Source: Streptomyces flavochromogenes
Lineage (GTDB): Bacteria; Actinomycetota; Actinomycetes; Streptomycetales; Streptomycetaceae
Assembly: GCF_000717595.1 (NCBI RefSeq)
Contig: NZ_JNZO01000009.1
Span: 107,362-171,361, forward strand
Length of the DNA: 64,000 nucleotides
Direction of reading: 5' to 3'
Position 1 is the first letter of the stretch, and the number at the start of each line of letters is the position of its first letter. This document shows, piece after piece, positions 28,335-39,021 of the stretch. Position numbers and translations under genes: made by a program. Below the pieces are notes generated by a model. That model was not told the DNA's origin, made no database searches, and saw nothing but the letters and a program-made list of their open reading frames with translations.

Positions 28335-29861
28335 TCAGTGGGTCAGGGACGCCGTGAGTTCGGGGGCCGCGGCCCTGGCCCAGACCTCGGGCAGCTTCCG
28401 CTCGGCGGCCGCGGCGGCGGCTTCCTCGCGTCCGTACAGAAGTCCCCAGGTGAAGGCCGTTTCACCCGCCCCGTGGGCCATGATCGCGAGCTCGCGCAGG
28501 GCGCCCCGGGCGACGACGGCGTCCTGGTGCTCGCCGAGCAGGCTCTGGACCGCCTTCACTCGTTTCGCCAGCCGCTTCGCGGGCTTGCCGAGGGTGGGAC
28601 GGGCGGCCTCGGCCGCGTAGCGGGCGCGTTTGGCGGCCTTGCGGGCCTCGTGGAGAGCGAGGTCACGTTCGTGCTGGGGTTCGAGGGAGAGGGCGTGCCC
28701 GATCCGGCCGGCGAGGCGTTGGTGGTCCTTCCGGACGGCGCGGGCGAGGACCGTCCGGGCGTCGCCGGCGGCGTCCTTGCGCAGCGGCGGGTGGGCGAGG
28801 AGCGCGTCGAGGGCTCCGAGGAGGGCGAGGTGGCGGGCGGAGTCGAGGGCGGCGAGGGCCTGGCGGCGGGCGGCCCTGGCGTGGGCGGCGTCGCGGCGGC
28901 GCAGCCGGGCCTTGACCGGGCCGAGGACCAGGGTGCGCGGCAGCTCGTCGAGGCGGGCGCGCAGCCGTTCGTCGAGGACCTCCTGGTCGCGGGCGACGCC
29001 GAGCTCTCCGGCGAGCCATTTCAGCTCCTCGCCGATCGGGTCGGTGACCTCCCGGTCGAGGACCTTCCTGTACGTCTTGAAGGCGCTGCGCAGCCGGCGG
29101 CAGGCGACGCGCAGCTGGTGGACGGCGTCGGGCAGATCGCGCCGAACGGCGGGGTCGTACGCGACGATCGCCTCGACCTGTTCCCGTACGTAGGCGAGGA
29201 CGGCGGCTCCTGCGGTGCCGGGCGCGCCGGGCGGCTCCGGCGTGGCCGCGGGCGCCGCGGGCTCCACGCCCGTCTCGGCGAGCGCGCGCGACAGTTTCGA
29301 CGGGGAGTCCGAGGGCCGGATGCCGGCCTTCCTGAGGCGTTTCTCGACGGCGTCGAGGACGGCGGGGTCGGTGTCGTCGGCGAGTTCGACCTCGATCTCG
29401 GTCCAGGCGGCCTCTCCCCCGCTCGTGAGGCCCTCGGCGTGGACGGTGTCCACGGAGAGTTCGGCGAGGAGGGTGCCGTCGCCGTCGCGGAGGTGGCGGA
29501 CGTCACGGGAGGAGCGGAGGCGGACGACGGGGACGACCTCGGCGTCCCGGACGCGGGACCGCAGGAGCCCCGCCAGGGACCGCGGGAGCGTGTCCGAGAG
29601 CGGGGCTCTGATCTCGTCGCGGATGCCGGAGGCGACGGGGAACTTCAGGTGCCAGCCGGCGTCCGCGCCTCCGGTGCGGCGGCGCAGGGTGAGCGCGTCG
29701 GCGGCGAGTCGCAGGTCGGCCGTGTCGTAGTAGACGGCGTCGAGTTCGGTGACGCCCTCGTCGGTGACCGAGGCCACCCCGGCCGCCCGGGTCAGGTCCG
29801 GAAGGCCGGTTCGGGAGGTGGCTTCGTACTTCCGCTCGATCTCTCGCTTCGTGTCCGCCAT
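28335..29861 (-). CDS. CYTH and CHAD domain protein
   Basis: A 508-residue protein. The N-terminal CYTH (triphosphate tunnel) domain starts with EIERKYE, the ExExK signature, at residues 7-13, and continues with YYDTADLRLAADALTLRRR. After a Pro/Ala linker near residue 200 comes a helical CHAD domain with conserved His and Arg/Lys (VHQLRVACRRLRSAFKTYR; HEARKAAKRARYAAE). CYTH domains hydrolyse or bind triphosphates, and CHAD domains bind polyphosphate, so it probably acts on polyphosphate or a related anion. It is on the same strand as the mre cluster, 87 bases after rodA. Confidence 0.93.
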   Translation of the reverse strand: MADTKREIERKYEATSRTGLPDLTRAAGVASVTDEGVTELDAVYYDTADLRLAADALTLRRRTGGADAGWHLKFPVASGIRDEIRAPLSDTLPRSLAGLLRSRVRDAEVVPVVRLRSSRDVRHLRDGDGTLLAELSVDTVHAEGLTSGGEAAWTEIEVELADDTDPAVLDAVEKRLRKAGIRPSDSPSKLSRALAETGVEPAAPAATPEPPGAPGTAGAAVLAYVREQVEAIVAYDPAVRRDLPDAVHQLRVACRRLRSAFKTYRKVLDREVTDPIGEELKWLAGELGVARDQEVLDERLRARLDELPRTLVLGPVKARLRRRDAAHARAARRQALAALDSARHLALLGALDALLAHPPLRKDAAGDARTVLARAVRKDHQRLAGRIGHALSLEPQHERDLALHEARKAAKRARYAAEAARPTLGKPAKRLAKRVKAVQSLLGEHQDAVVARGALRELAIMAHGAGETAFTWGLLYGREEAAAAAAERKLPEVWARAAAPELTASLTH

Positions 29862-29948
29862 GAATCGAATCTAGACGGGAAGTGAACTCCGCGGGAGTAC
29901 GCCCCTCAGCCTGTCCGGAAATCCCGGGAGGGAACCGCCGGACGTCCT

Positions 29949-31148
29949 TCAGGCCGTCATGGGCCGCTGGACCCTGATCGACTGGAGCAGTCCGATCGCC
30001 ACCCACACCGCGAACATCGACGAGCCGCCGTACGAGACGAACGGCAGCGGAAGGCCGGCGACCGGCATGATGCCGAGCGTCATGCCGATGTTCTCGAAGG
30101 ACTGGAAGGCGAACCAGGCGATGATCCCGGCCGCGACGACCGTGCCGTAGAGCTCGGTGGTCTCGCGGGCGATCCGGCAGGCCCGCCAGAGGACGACGCC
30201 GAGGAGCAGCAGGATCAGGCCGGCACCGACGAAGCCCAGCTCCTCCCCCGCCACCGTGAAGACGAAGTCGGTCTGCTGCTCGGGCACGAACTGGCCGGTC
30301 GTCTGGGAGCCCTTGAAGAGTCCGGAGCCGAGGAGGCCGCCGGAGCCGATCGCGATCCGGGCCTGGTTGGTGTTGTAGCCGACGCCGGCCGGGTCGAGGT
30401 CGGGGTTGGCGAAGGCCGCGAAGCGGTTGATCTGGTACTCGTCGAGCATGCCGAGCGCGGTGACGAGGACCGCGCCTCCGACGCCGGCGCCGATCAGTCC
30501 GAGGACCCAGCGGTTGGAGGCGCCGGAGGCGAGCAGCACGCCGAGCACGATGACCGCCATGACCATGACCGAGCCGAGGTCCGGCATCAGCATGACGATG
30601 CCCATGGGGAGCGCGGCCAGGGTGAGGGCCTTGGCGACGGTGCGGTGGTCGGGGTGGATCTGGTCTCCGGCGTCGACCTTCGCGGCCAGCAGCATCGCCA
30701 TCACCAGGATGATCGTGATCTTCACGAACTCGCTGGGCTGGAGCGAGAAGCCGCCGCCGACGACGATCCACGCGTGGGCGCCGTTGATGGTGGCGCCGAG
30801 CGGGGTGAGGACGGCGAGGATCAGCACGATCGAGAGGCCGTAGAGGACCGGTACCGCGCCGCGCAGGGTGCGGTGGCCGAGCCAGATCGTGCCGATCATC
30901 AGGGCGACCCCGATGCCGGTGTTGAGCACGTGCCGGAAGAGGAAGTAGTACGGGTCGCCGTTGTTGAGCTCGGTGCGGCCGCGGGTGGCGGACCAGACGA
31001 GCAGCGCCCCGATGAAGGAGAGCGCGAGCGCGGAGAGCAGTATCGGCCAGTCGAGCCGGCGGACCACCGAGTCGCGGGCGGCCAGCTTGGCGAGCGTGCC
31101 GCGTTCGGGGGCGTACCGGGAGATGGAGAAGCCGTGGGGTGCGGTCAT
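29949..31148 (-). CDS. rodA: SEDS peptidoglycan polymerase (RodA/FtsW family; sfr)
   Basis: A 399-residue integral membrane protein with about ten helices. The SEDS core is visible as GGFSLQPSEFVKI, then FVPEQQTDFVFTVAGEELGF containing the catalytic Asp, then PLPFVSYGGSS. It polymerises lipid II glycan strands together with a class B PBP. The ATG lies 4 bases after the stop of mrdA, so the pair is coupled. It is the last gene of mreBCD-mrdA-rodA. From recall, the S. coelicolor homologue is called sfr and is needed for normal spore walls. Confidence 0.95.
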   Translation of the reverse strand: MTAPHGFSISRYAPERGTLAKLAARDSVVRRLDWPILLSALALSFIGALLVWSATRGRTELNNGDPYYFLFRHVLNTGIGVALMIGTIWLGHRTLRGAVPVLYGLSIVLILAVLTPLGATINGAHAWIVVGGGFSLQPSEFVKITIILVMAMLLAAKVDAGDQIHPDHRTVAKALTLAALPMGIVMLMPDLGSVMVMAVIVLGVLLASGASNRWVLGLIGAGVGGAVLVTALGMLDEYQINRFAAFANPDLDPAGVGYNTNQARIAIGSGGLLGSGLFKGSQTTGQFVPEQQTDFVFTVAGEELGFVGAGLILLLLGVVLWRACRIARETTELYGTVVAAGIIAWFAFQSFENIGMTLGIMPVAGLPLPFVSYGGSSMFAVWVAIGLLQSIRVQRPMTA

Positions 31149-31152
31149 CGGT

Positions 31153-33405
31153 TCAGTCCCTCCGCCAGGTGGCGGGCGGGCCCGCGAGTTCCTGCTGGTC
31201 GGGCTTGTCGGGGTCGGCCTGGTCCGGGTCGGCCGGGTCGGGCTGCCGGGTGCCGTCCGGCGTGTTCAGGGGCGCGTCGGGGTCGACCTTCCCGACCTCC
31301 GGGTCGTACGGCTTGATCTTCGGGGCATCGATGGAGCCGTCGGCCTCGATCTTCGGGAGGCTCTTCTGCGGCTGCGGCAGCAGGGCGCGCTTGAGGTCCT
31401 GGTTGCCGGCGTCGTCGAGTCCGTAGAGCGCGTCGTAGATGTTGCGCACGGCGGGGCCGGAGGCGCCGGAGCCGGTACCACCCTGGGCGATCGTCATGAC
31501 GATCGCGTAGTCCTTGGTGTACGTGGCGAACCAGGAGGTCGTCTGCTTGCCGTAGACCTCGGCGGTACCCGTCTTGGCGTGCATCGGGATCTTGTCCTGC
31601 GGCCAGCCGCCGAATCGCCAGGCGGCCGTACCGCGGGTGGCGACTCCCGCGAGGGCCTCCTCTATCAAGGCCTGCGTCTTGGTGTCCATGGGGAGCCTGC
31701 CGTGCGCCTTGGGCTTGATCTCGGTGACCTTCTTGCCGTCGGGGCTGACGATCGCCTTGCCGACGGTGGGGTTCCAGAGGGTGCCGCCGTTGGCGATGGC
31801 GGCGTAGATGGTGGCCATCTGGATGGGGGTGACGAGGGTGTCGCCCTGCCCGATGGAGTAGTTGACGGAGTCACCGGCGCGCATCAGGTTGCCTTCGAGG
31901 CAGTTCTCGTACGAGAGCTGCTGGACGTACGTGCCGCCCCTCTTGCCGATGCGGCACCAGTAGTCCTTGTTGTCCGCCCAGAAGTCCTGCTTCCACTTCC
32001 GGTCGGGGACACGGCCGGTGACCTCGTTGGGGAGGTCGATGCCGGTCTCGGCGCCGAGGCCGAACTGGTGGGCCGTCTTGTAGAACCAGTCCTTGGCGTC
32101 CTTCTTCGGCTTCATCCCGCCGTCCTTCTGCCACTGCTGGTGGGAGAGGGCGTAGTAGACGGTGTCGCAGGAGACTTCGAGGGCCTGGCCGAGGGTGATG
32201 GAGCCGTGGCCCTGGGACTCGAAGTTCTTGAAGACCTGGTTGCCGATGGAGTACGAGGAGGGGCACGGGTAGCGCCCGTTGAAGTCGTATCCGGCGTTGA
32301 CGGCGGCGGTCGTCGGGATGACCTTGAAGATCGAGCCGGGGGCGGCCTGGCCCTGGATGGCCCGGTTGAGGAGCGGGAAGTTGGAGTCCTTGCCGGTGAG
32401 GGCCGCGTAGTCCTTGGCGGAGATGCCGCCGACCCAGGCGTTGGGGTCGTAGTCGGGCTGGGAGGCCATGGCGACGATCCGGCCGGTCTTGTTCTCCATG
32501 ACCACGACGGCGCCGGAGTCGGCCTTGTAGTTCTCGCTGGTGTTCTTGTCGTGCACCTTGCGGGCCTCGACCATCGCGTTGTGCAACTCCCACTCGGCGA
32601 CCGCCTGCACGCGGGCGTCGATGGAGGTGACGACGTTGGAGCCGGGGACCGCGGGGTCGTTCTGGGCCTGGCCGATGACCCGGCCGAGGTTGTCGACCTC
32701 GTAGCGGGTGACGCCGGCCTTGCCGCGCAGTTCCTTGTCGTACGTGCGCTCCAGGCCGGATCGGCCGATCTGGTCGGAGCGGAGGAACGGCGAGTCGGAG
32801 TCCTTGGCCTTCTCGATCTCGCCGTCGGTGACGGGCGAGAGGTAGCCGAGGACCTGCGAGGTACGGGCCTTGCCGGGTGCCGGGTAGCGGCGGACGGCGG
32901 TGGGTTCGGCGGTGATGCCGGGGAAGTCCTCGGCGCGCTCGCGGATCTGGAGGGCCTGCTGGGTGGTGGCCTCGTCCGTGACCGGGATCGGCTGGTAGGG
33001 CGAACCGTTCCAGCAGGGCTTCGGGGTCTTGGAGTCGCAGAGCCGGATCTTGTTGATGACGTCGTCGGGCTTCATGTCGAGGACGTCGGCGAGCCGGGTC
33101 AGGACCGCCTTGCCGCGGTCCTTCATCTTCATCATCTCGGTGCGGGACGCGGAGACCACGAGCCGGGTCTCGTTGTCGGCCAGCGGGACGCCGCGGGCGT
33201 CGAGGACGGAGCCGCGCACGGCGGGCTGCACGACCTGCTGGACGTGGTTGTTCTTCGCCTCGTCCGTGTACTCCTTGCCGTTGCGGATCTGGAGGTACCA
33301 GAGCCGGCCCCCCAGGGTCAGCAGCAGCGAGAAGACGAGGATCTGGATGACGACGAGCCGGATCTGGACCCGAGGGGTCCGCCCTGTCTCGGGGATGTTG
33401 CTCAT
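31153..33405 (-). CDS. mrdA: penicillin-binding protein 2 (class B transpeptidase)
   Basis: A 750-residue transpeptidase. The N-terminal membrane anchor is at residues about 18-40. The dimerisation/pedestal region includes RGSVLDARGVPLADNE. The active-site serine lies in APGSIFKVIP (SxxK, near residue 356), followed by SCDTVYYAL (SxN-type motif as SCD) and HAKTGTAEVYG (KTG, near residue 608). The Pro/Asp-rich C-terminal tail of about 70 residues is longer than in E. coli PBP2. It cross-links peptidoglycan with RodA in lateral/spore wall synthesis. It starts 19 bases after mreD. Confidence 0.95.
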   Translation of the reverse strand: MSNIPETGRTPRVQIRLVVIQILVFSLLLTLGGRLWYLQIRNGKEYTDEAKNNHVQQVVQPAVRGSVLDARGVPLADNETRLVVSASRTEMMKMKDRGKAVLTRLADVLDMKPDDVINKIRLCDSKTPKPCWNGSPYQPIPVTDEATTQQALQIRERAEDFPGITAEPTAVRRYPAPGKARTSQVLGYLSPVTDGEIEKAKDSDSPFLRSDQIGRSGLERTYDKELRGKAGVTRYEVDNLGRVIGQAQNDPAVPGSNVVTSIDARVQAVAEWELHNAMVEARKVHDKNTSENYKADSGAVVVMENKTGRIVAMASQPDYDPNAWVGGISAKDYAALTGKDSNFPLLNRAIQGQAAPGSIFKVIPTTAAVNAGYDFNGRYPCPSSYSIGNQVFKNFESQGHGSITLGQALEVSCDTVYYALSHQQWQKDGGMKPKKDAKDWFYKTAHQFGLGAETGIDLPNEVTGRVPDRKWKQDFWADNKDYWCRIGKRGGTYVQQLSYENCLEGNLMRAGDSVNYSIGQGDTLVTPIQMATIYAAIANGGTLWNPTVGKAIVSPDGKKVTEIKPKAHGRLPMDTKTQALIEEALAGVATRGTAAWRFGGWPQDKIPMHAKTGTAEVYGKQTTSWFATYTKDYAIVMTIAQGGTGSGASGPAVRNIYDALYGLDDAGNQDLKRALLPQPQKSLPKIEADGSIDAPKIKPYDPEVGKVDPDAPLNTPDGTRQPDPADPDQADPDKPDQQELAGPPATWRRD

Positions 33406-33424
33406 ACGGCCGGGGCCCCCTCGG

Positions 33425-34093
33425 TCACAGTCGCTTGACTCCCTTGATGCGTCCGGCCCGTGAGGCGCGGCTCCGGGCGGTCTTCACCCGCAGGCCGCCT
33501 CTCTGGTTCCCGATCCTCAGGCCGGTGCCGGAGGAGAGCCAGCCGGAGGCGACGTCGGTTCCGTTGCCCCCGCCCGCGTCGGCGAGCGGGTCGTTCTCCG
33601 CTCGGCGGGCCAGCGCCATGATGAGCGGCACCGTGAAGGGCGCGAGGAGCAGGTCGTACACGGCCGCGGTGAACAGCAGGAACCCCAGGCCGACATGGCG
33701 GGCGGCGGTGTCGCCGACGAGGGCGCCCACCCCCGCGTACAGCAGGGTGGAGCCGACGGCGGCCGCGACGACGACGGCCATCGGGCCGGTCGCCGAGGTC
33801 AGCCGGCCGTTCTCCGGGCGGGCCAGGCCGACGAGGTAGCCGATGACGCAGAGCACGAGGGCGTAGCGGCCGGCGGCGTGGTCGGCGGGCGGGGCCAGGT
33901 CGGCGAGAAGGCCGGCGCTGAAGCCGATGAGCGAGCCGCTGACCGGTCCGTACACCAGGGCCAGGCCGACCACGGTGAGCAGGACCAGGTCGGGTACGGC
34001 CCCGGGGAGCTGCAACCGGGCGAGCACGGAGACCTGCACGACCAGGGCCACCACGATCAGGGTGGCGGAGAGGAGGATCCGGTTGAACTTCAC
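33425..34093 (-). CDS. mreD: rod shape-determining protein MreD
   Basis: A 222-residue membrane protein with five or six helices, starting VKFNRILLSATLIVVALVVQ. The GTG start at 34093 overlaps the mreC stop by 4 bases (GTGA). The helix-rich core matches MreD in size and position, including VPDLVLLTVVGLALVYGPVSG. The C-terminal 60 residues are basic (KTARSRASRAGRIKGVKR) and longer than usual. MreD links MreC to the PBP2/RodA synthase. Confidence 0.93.
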   Translation of the reverse strand: MKFNRILLSATLIVVALVVQVSVLARLQLPGAVPDLVLLTVVGLALVYGPVSGSLIGFSAGLLADLAPPADHAAGRYALVLCVIGYLVGLARPENGRLTSATGPMAVVVAAAVGSTLLYAGVGALVGDTAARHVGLGFLLFTAAVYDLLLAPFTVPLIMALARRAENDPLADAGGGNGTDVASGWLSSGTGLRIGNQRGGLRVKTARSRASRAGRIKGVKRL

Positions 34094-35079
34094 GGTGTCG
34101 CGTCCCCCTGGTCCTGGCCCTGCTGGTTCTGGCCCTGCTGGTTGCGCTGTCCGTCGGCGGCCCGCTGCCCGTCCGGTGGCGGTGGCGTCACCGTGACCGT
34201 GACGGTCGGCGCGGGCTTGGGCTTCTGCGGAAGGACCATGTCGCGCGGGTCGGCGCGGGGGGCCTGGACGACGACGCCGACGATGTCGAGCTTGGTGAAG
34301 CCGACGTACGGGCGGACGTAGATGTTGCGGGTCAGGCCGCCGCCCGCGGGGTCGACACGGACGACCTCGCCGACCGGGACGCCCGGCACGAAGGGCTTGT
34401 CGGCGCGCGAGCCGAAGGTCACGAGCCGGTCGCCCGGCTTCACCTTGGCCTTGCCGTTGAGGAGCTGCACGAGCAGCGGGCGGTCGCCCTGGCCGGTGGC
34501 GAAGCCGAGCTCGTCGGACTTCTCCATGCGCGTACCGACGGTGAAGTCGGGGTCGTTGGCGAGCAGGACCGTGGAGGTCGACGGGCCGACGGTGGTGACG
34601 CGGCCGACGAGCCCCGAGCCGTTCAGCACGGTCATGTCCCGCTTGATGCCGTCGCGCGCGCCCACGTCGACGGTGACGGTCCAGGAGAAGCCCTGTGCCG
34701 CTCCTATGGCGATGACCTGCGCGCCCTTGATGCCGTACTGCCCGGCGCCGGCGGTCTTGAGGATGGAGTCGAGCTCGCGCAGCCGGCTGCGGTTGCGGTC
34801 GTCGCTGCCGAGCTCCGCCTTGAGTTCGGCGTTCTCCTTCTCCAGGGCGGCGATCCGGGTGTGCCGCTCGCCGGAGTCCCTGACCGCGCCTATGGCGTTG
34901 CCGATGGGATCGACGGCGGCCGCCACACCGTTCTCGACCGGCCCGAAGACCGCCGCTGCGGCCTGCCGGGCACCGTCGACGGGTGACTCCTGACCGCCGC
35001 GGATGTCCACCGTGATCAGTGCGAACGCGATGGCGATCAGCAGCACCAGGAGCAGCCGGCTCTCTCGTGTGTCCCTCAC
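34090..35079 (-). CDS. mreC: rod shape-determining protein MreC
   Basis: A 329-residue bitopic protein. One N-terminal helix (RLLLVLLIAIAFALITVDI) is followed by a coiled coil (IAALEKENAELKAELGSDDRN) and the beta-rich MreC domain (NGSGLVGRVTTVGPSTSTVLL, FVPGVPVGEVVRV). A disordered Gln/Pro/Asp tail ends the protein. The GTG at 35079 (VRDTRESRLLL) is chosen because upstream codons encode Pro/His/Arg-rich low-quality sequence; GGAAAGG lies 14 bases upstream, which is longer than ideal. It forms the periplasm-facing scaffold for PBP2. Confidence 0.93.
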   Translation of the reverse strand: MRDTRESRLLLVLLIAIAFALITVDIRGGQESPVDGARQAAAAVFGPVENGVAAAVDPIGNAIGAVRDSGERHTRIAALEKENAELKAELGSDDRNRSRLRELDSILKTAGAGQYGIKGAQVIAIGAAQGFSWTVTVDVGARDGIKRDMTVLNGSGLVGRVTTVGPSTSTVLLANDPDFTVGTRMEKSDELGFATGQGDRPLLVQLLNGKAKVKPGDRLVTFGSRADKPFVPGVPVGEVVRVDPAGGGLTRNIYVRPYVGFTKLDIVGVVVQAPRADPRDMVLPQKPKPAPTVTVTVTPPPPDGQRAADGQRNQQGQNQQGQDQGDATP

Positions 35080-35171
35080 GTGCGGCGGCCGTGCCTTTCC
35101 TCGTGGTTCGGTTGTTCGACTGTGCGGTGTACGGCTGTGCGGTGGTGCCCACATGGGCCGTACGGGTGGTG

Positions 35172-36191
<1,020 letters not shown>

Positions 36192-36366
36192 TGAGTTCCC
36201 CTTGTTTCCCATGAGGATGCTTCGGGCCTTCCCCAGCGAGCGTTGACGGCTTCTCAGGCAGGCGAAACGGTGGCTGAAATGGGTGGCTGAAGGTGGTGCG
36301 GCGTGGAGTTTTCCATCGTAGTGCCGCCCGCCCGGATACCGCGCGGTGGTCCACCTCTGTACAGGT

Positions 36367-36392
36367 GACGGTAGGACGCGGCGATCCGTTCC
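36367..36392 (-). promoter_or_regulatory. putative ECF (sigma-E-like) promoter of the mre cluster
   Basis: On the minus strand GGAAC (36392-36388), an 18-base spacer and GTC (36369-36367) stand about 175 bases before mreB. The same spacing is found before the GT2-TagF gene. A GGAAC -35 is characteristic of envelope-stress ECF sigma factors of Streptomyces. Inferred by eye. Confidence 0.35.
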
Positions 36393-36415
36393 CGGGATCG
36401 GCGTTCATATGCCTG

Positions 36416-36443
36416 GGGGCGACCGAATTCCTTCGGTCGCCCC
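36416..36443 (-). terminator. terminator of ndk
   Basis: A perfect 12-bp stem (GGGGCGACCGAA / TTCGGTCGCCCC) with a 4-base loop lies 50 bases past the ndk stop and separates it from mreB. Confidence 0.85.
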
Positions 36444-36492
36444 ACAGGCTGCTGCTTTCGGCTGACGCCGAGTCAGCGAAGTCGGGTCCGCC

Positions 36493-36906
36493 TCAGACGA
36501 GACCGGGGAAGAAGATCTTCAGCTCGCGCAGGGCCGACTCCTCCGAGTCGGAGGCGTGGATGAGGTTCTCCCGGACGATGGTGCCGAAGTCGCCGCGGAT
36601 CGAACCGGGCGCGGCGGCGATCGGGTCGGTCGGACCGGCCAGCTGGCGAACACCCTCGATGACCCGCTCGCCCTCGACGACGAGCGCGACGACGGGGCCG
36701 GAGGACATGAAGCCCATCAGCGGCTCGTAGAACGGCTTGCCCTTGTGCTCGCCGTAGTGCTGCTCCAGGGTCTCCTGGTCCAGCTCGCGCAGCTCCAGGG
36801 CCGCCAGGGTCCAGCCGGCCTTGCGCTCGATACGGCCGATGATCTCGCCGATCAGGCCACGGCGGACGGCGTCGGGCTTGAGCAGGACGAGCGTGCGCTG
36901 GCTCAC
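36493..36906 (-). CDS. ndk: nucleoside diphosphate kinase
   Basis: A 137-residue enzyme transferring gamma-phosphate from ATP to NDPs through a phospho-histidine. The active-site His is in ENLIHASDS near residue 117, preceded by the nucleotide-binding region RTLVLLKPDAVRRGL at the N-terminus. Length is exactly typical. GTG start; an AAGGAG box lies about 8 bases upstream. It lies between DUF4233 and mreB, the usual actinobacterial order. Confidence 0.98.
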   Translation of the reverse strand: MSQRTLVLLKPDAVRRGLIGEIIGRIERKAGWTLAALELRELDQETLEQHYGEHKGKPFYEPLMGFMSSGPVVALVVEGERVIEGVRQLAGPTDPIAAAPGSIRGDFGTIVRENLIHASDSEESALRELKIFFPGLV

Positions 36907-36972
36907 GGGGGAACTCCTTCGGAAAAGCGGTGTGCGGGACCTCCGAGGCTACAGGCCCCGCACGCCCCTCGA

Positions 36973-37338
36973 TTACGCAGCGTCAGGCCCTGCCGAGGCC
37001 CCCGCGGCCTGGGCCTCGGCCCACCGTGCCTTGATGTCGTCAATCCGTCGCCCATAGTGAACGGACGCCCACCACAGACCGGCGAAAACCGCCCCGAGGA
37101 AGAACATCGTCGGCACGACGAATCCGCTGAGGATCAGGCCGATCTGCAGGGCCCAGCCGAGCTGCACTCCGCCGGGGCGGGTGACCATCCCACAGAGCAG
37201 CACCGAGATGACCATCGCGACACCGCAGACCCACCAGACGGTGGACATCGCGAGGCTGTCGTCCTTCATCGCGACGAGACCGGCGAAGCCGATCACGAAG
37301 AACTCGCCGATGAGCGTCGAGGAACAGAGCGTACGCAT
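36973..37338 (-). CDS. DUF4233 family membrane protein
   Basis: A 121-residue protein with four hydrophobic helices and a short, charged C-terminal helix (HYGRRIDDIKARWAEAQ). It starts MRTLCSSTLIGEFFVIGFAGLVAMKD, as in DUF4233 proteins that follow folC in actinobacteria. The ATG is 5 bases after the folC stop, so the two are coupled. Function unknown. Confidence 0.9.
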   Translation of the reverse strand: MRTLCSSTLIGEFFVIGFAGLVAMKDDSLAMSTVWWVCGVAMVISVLLCGMVTRPGGVQLGWALQIGLILSGFVVPTMFFLGAVFAGLWWASVHYGRRIDDIKARWAEAQAAGASAGPDAA

Positions 37339-37343
37339 CGGGT

Positions 37344-38846
37344 TCAGCCCCTTCGCAGCAGCAGCCGGGCGTCGCCGACCGTGAAGATCGAACCGGTCAC
37401 GAGGACACCCGCGCCGCCGTACTCGGCCTCTTCCTCCGCGAGGGTGATGGCCGCCTCCAGGGCGTCGGGCAGTCGCGGCTCCACGACCACCCGGTCCTCG
37501 CCGAAGACCTCGACCGCGATGGCGGCGAGCTCGTCCACGTCCGTGGCACGGGGGTTGGAGTTCGCCGTGACGACGACCTCCGCGAAGAGGGGCTCGAAGG
37601 CCTCCAGAAGGCCCTTGGCGTCCTTGTCGCCGCTCGTGGAGACCACGCCGACCAGCCGCGAGAAACCGAAGGCCTCGCTGACGCCCTCCGCCGTCGCCCG
37701 CGCGCCGTGCGGGTTGTGCGCGGCGTCCAGGATCACCGTCGGGGACGAGCGGACGATCTCCAGACGGCCGGGCGAGGCCACCTGGGCGAAGGCCTGCCGG
37801 ACCGTGTCGAGGTCCAGAGTCCGGGCGTGCTCCGAGCCGATCCCGAAGAAGGCCTCGACCGCCGCCAGCGCCACCGCCGCGTTGTGCGCCTGGTAGGCGC
37901 CGTGCAGCGGCAGGAAGATGTTGTCGTACTCGCCGCCCAGACCGCGCAGGGTCAGGAGCTGGCCGCCGACCGCGACCTCGCGGGCGACGATGCCGAACTC
38001 CATGCCCTCGCGGGCCACGGTGGCGTCCGCCTCGACGGCCTTCTTCAGCAGGACCTGCGCCGCGTCCACCGGCTGCTGGGCCAGGATCACGGTCGCACCC
38101 TGCTTGACGATCCCGGACTTCTCGCCGGCGATCTCGGCGGTCGTCGCGCCGAGCCGGTCCGTGTGGTCCAGGTCGATCGGGGTGACGACGGCGACGGAGC
38201 CGTCGATGACGTTCGTCGCGTCCCAGGTGCCGCCCATGCCGACCTCGACGACGGCCACGTCGACCGGGGCGTCGGCGAAGGCCGCGTACGCCATTCCGGT
38301 GAGGACCTCGAAGAAGGAGAGCCGGTACTCCTCGCGGGCGTCGACCAGCTCCACGTACGGCTTGATGTCCCGGTACGTCTCGACGAACCGCTCGGCGGAG
38401 ATCGGGGCGCCGTCCAGGCTGATGCGCTCGGTGATGCTCTGCACGTGCGGCGACGTGTACCGCCCGGTGCGCAGCTCGAAGGCGCCGAGCAGGGCCTCGA
38501 TCATGCGGGCCGTCGACGTCTTGCCGTTGGTGCCGGTGATGTGGATCGAGGGGTACGCGCGCTGCGGCTCGCCCAGGACGTCCATCAGGGCCGCGATCCG
38601 GGTGACCGAGGGCTCCAGCTTGGTCTCGCCCCAGCGGGTGGACAGCTCGGTCTCGACCTCGCGCAGCGCCTTGTCGAGCTCCGGGTCCTCCGGGCGGCTC
38701 GGCACCGGATCGCCCTGGGGCCGGCCGCCCTGGGTGCGCAGGGTACGGCTGCCGGCCTCGATCACCGCCAGGTCGGGGTCGCGCTGGGTCTCGGTGTCGA
38801 CGATGTCGTCGAACTGGTCGTCGCTCTGGTCGCTCGGCTCACTCAC
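37344..38846 (-). CDS. folC: bifunctional folylpolyglutamate / dihydrofolate synthase
   Basis: A 500-residue Mur-ligase-type enzyme adding glutamate to folates and making dihydrofolate. The ATP loop is in HITGTNGKTSTARM near residue 107, followed by SPHVQSITERISLDG, with LDAAHNPHGA in the C-terminal domain. The N-terminus is about 60 residues longer than in many FolC proteins and is acidic and Gln-rich. GTG start. In related genomes valS directly precedes folC; here an orphan histidine-kinase gene lies between them. Confidence 0.95.
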   Translation of the reverse strand: MSEPSDQSDDQFDDIVDTETQRDPDLAVIEAGSRTLRTQGGRPQGDPVPSRPEDPELDKALREVETELSTRWGETKLEPSVTRIAALMDVLGEPQRAYPSIHITGTNGKTSTARMIEALLGAFELRTGRYTSPHVQSITERISLDGAPISAERFVETYRDIKPYVELVDAREEYRLSFFEVLTGMAYAAFADAPVDVAVVEVGMGGTWDATNVIDGSVAVVTPIDLDHTDRLGATTAEIAGEKSGIVKQGATVILAQQPVDAAQVLLKKAVEADATVAREGMEFGIVAREVAVGGQLLTLRGLGGEYDNIFLPLHGAYQAHNAAVALAAVEAFFGIGSEHARTLDLDTVRQAFAQVASPGRLEIVRSSPTVILDAAHNPHGARATAEGVSEAFGFSRLVGVVSTSGDKDAKGLLEAFEPLFAEVVVTANSNPRATDVDELAAIAVEVFGEDRVVVEPRLPDALEAAITLAEEEAEYGGAGVLVTGSIFTVGDARLLLRRG

Positions 38847-39021
38847 GGGCCCAGTCTACGGACGGGTTCCGACACCACGACCGACAGGACCATGGACCCG
38901 GCCCTTTCGGGCGTTCCGGTCCACCGTCCGCCCTGTCGGCGGGCGAAGTCGGTGATCTTGGACAGAGGGATCGGCCTCGACACGGCCGGCACGCTCCGCA
39001 CGGACGAGGGCGCCGCCCGTC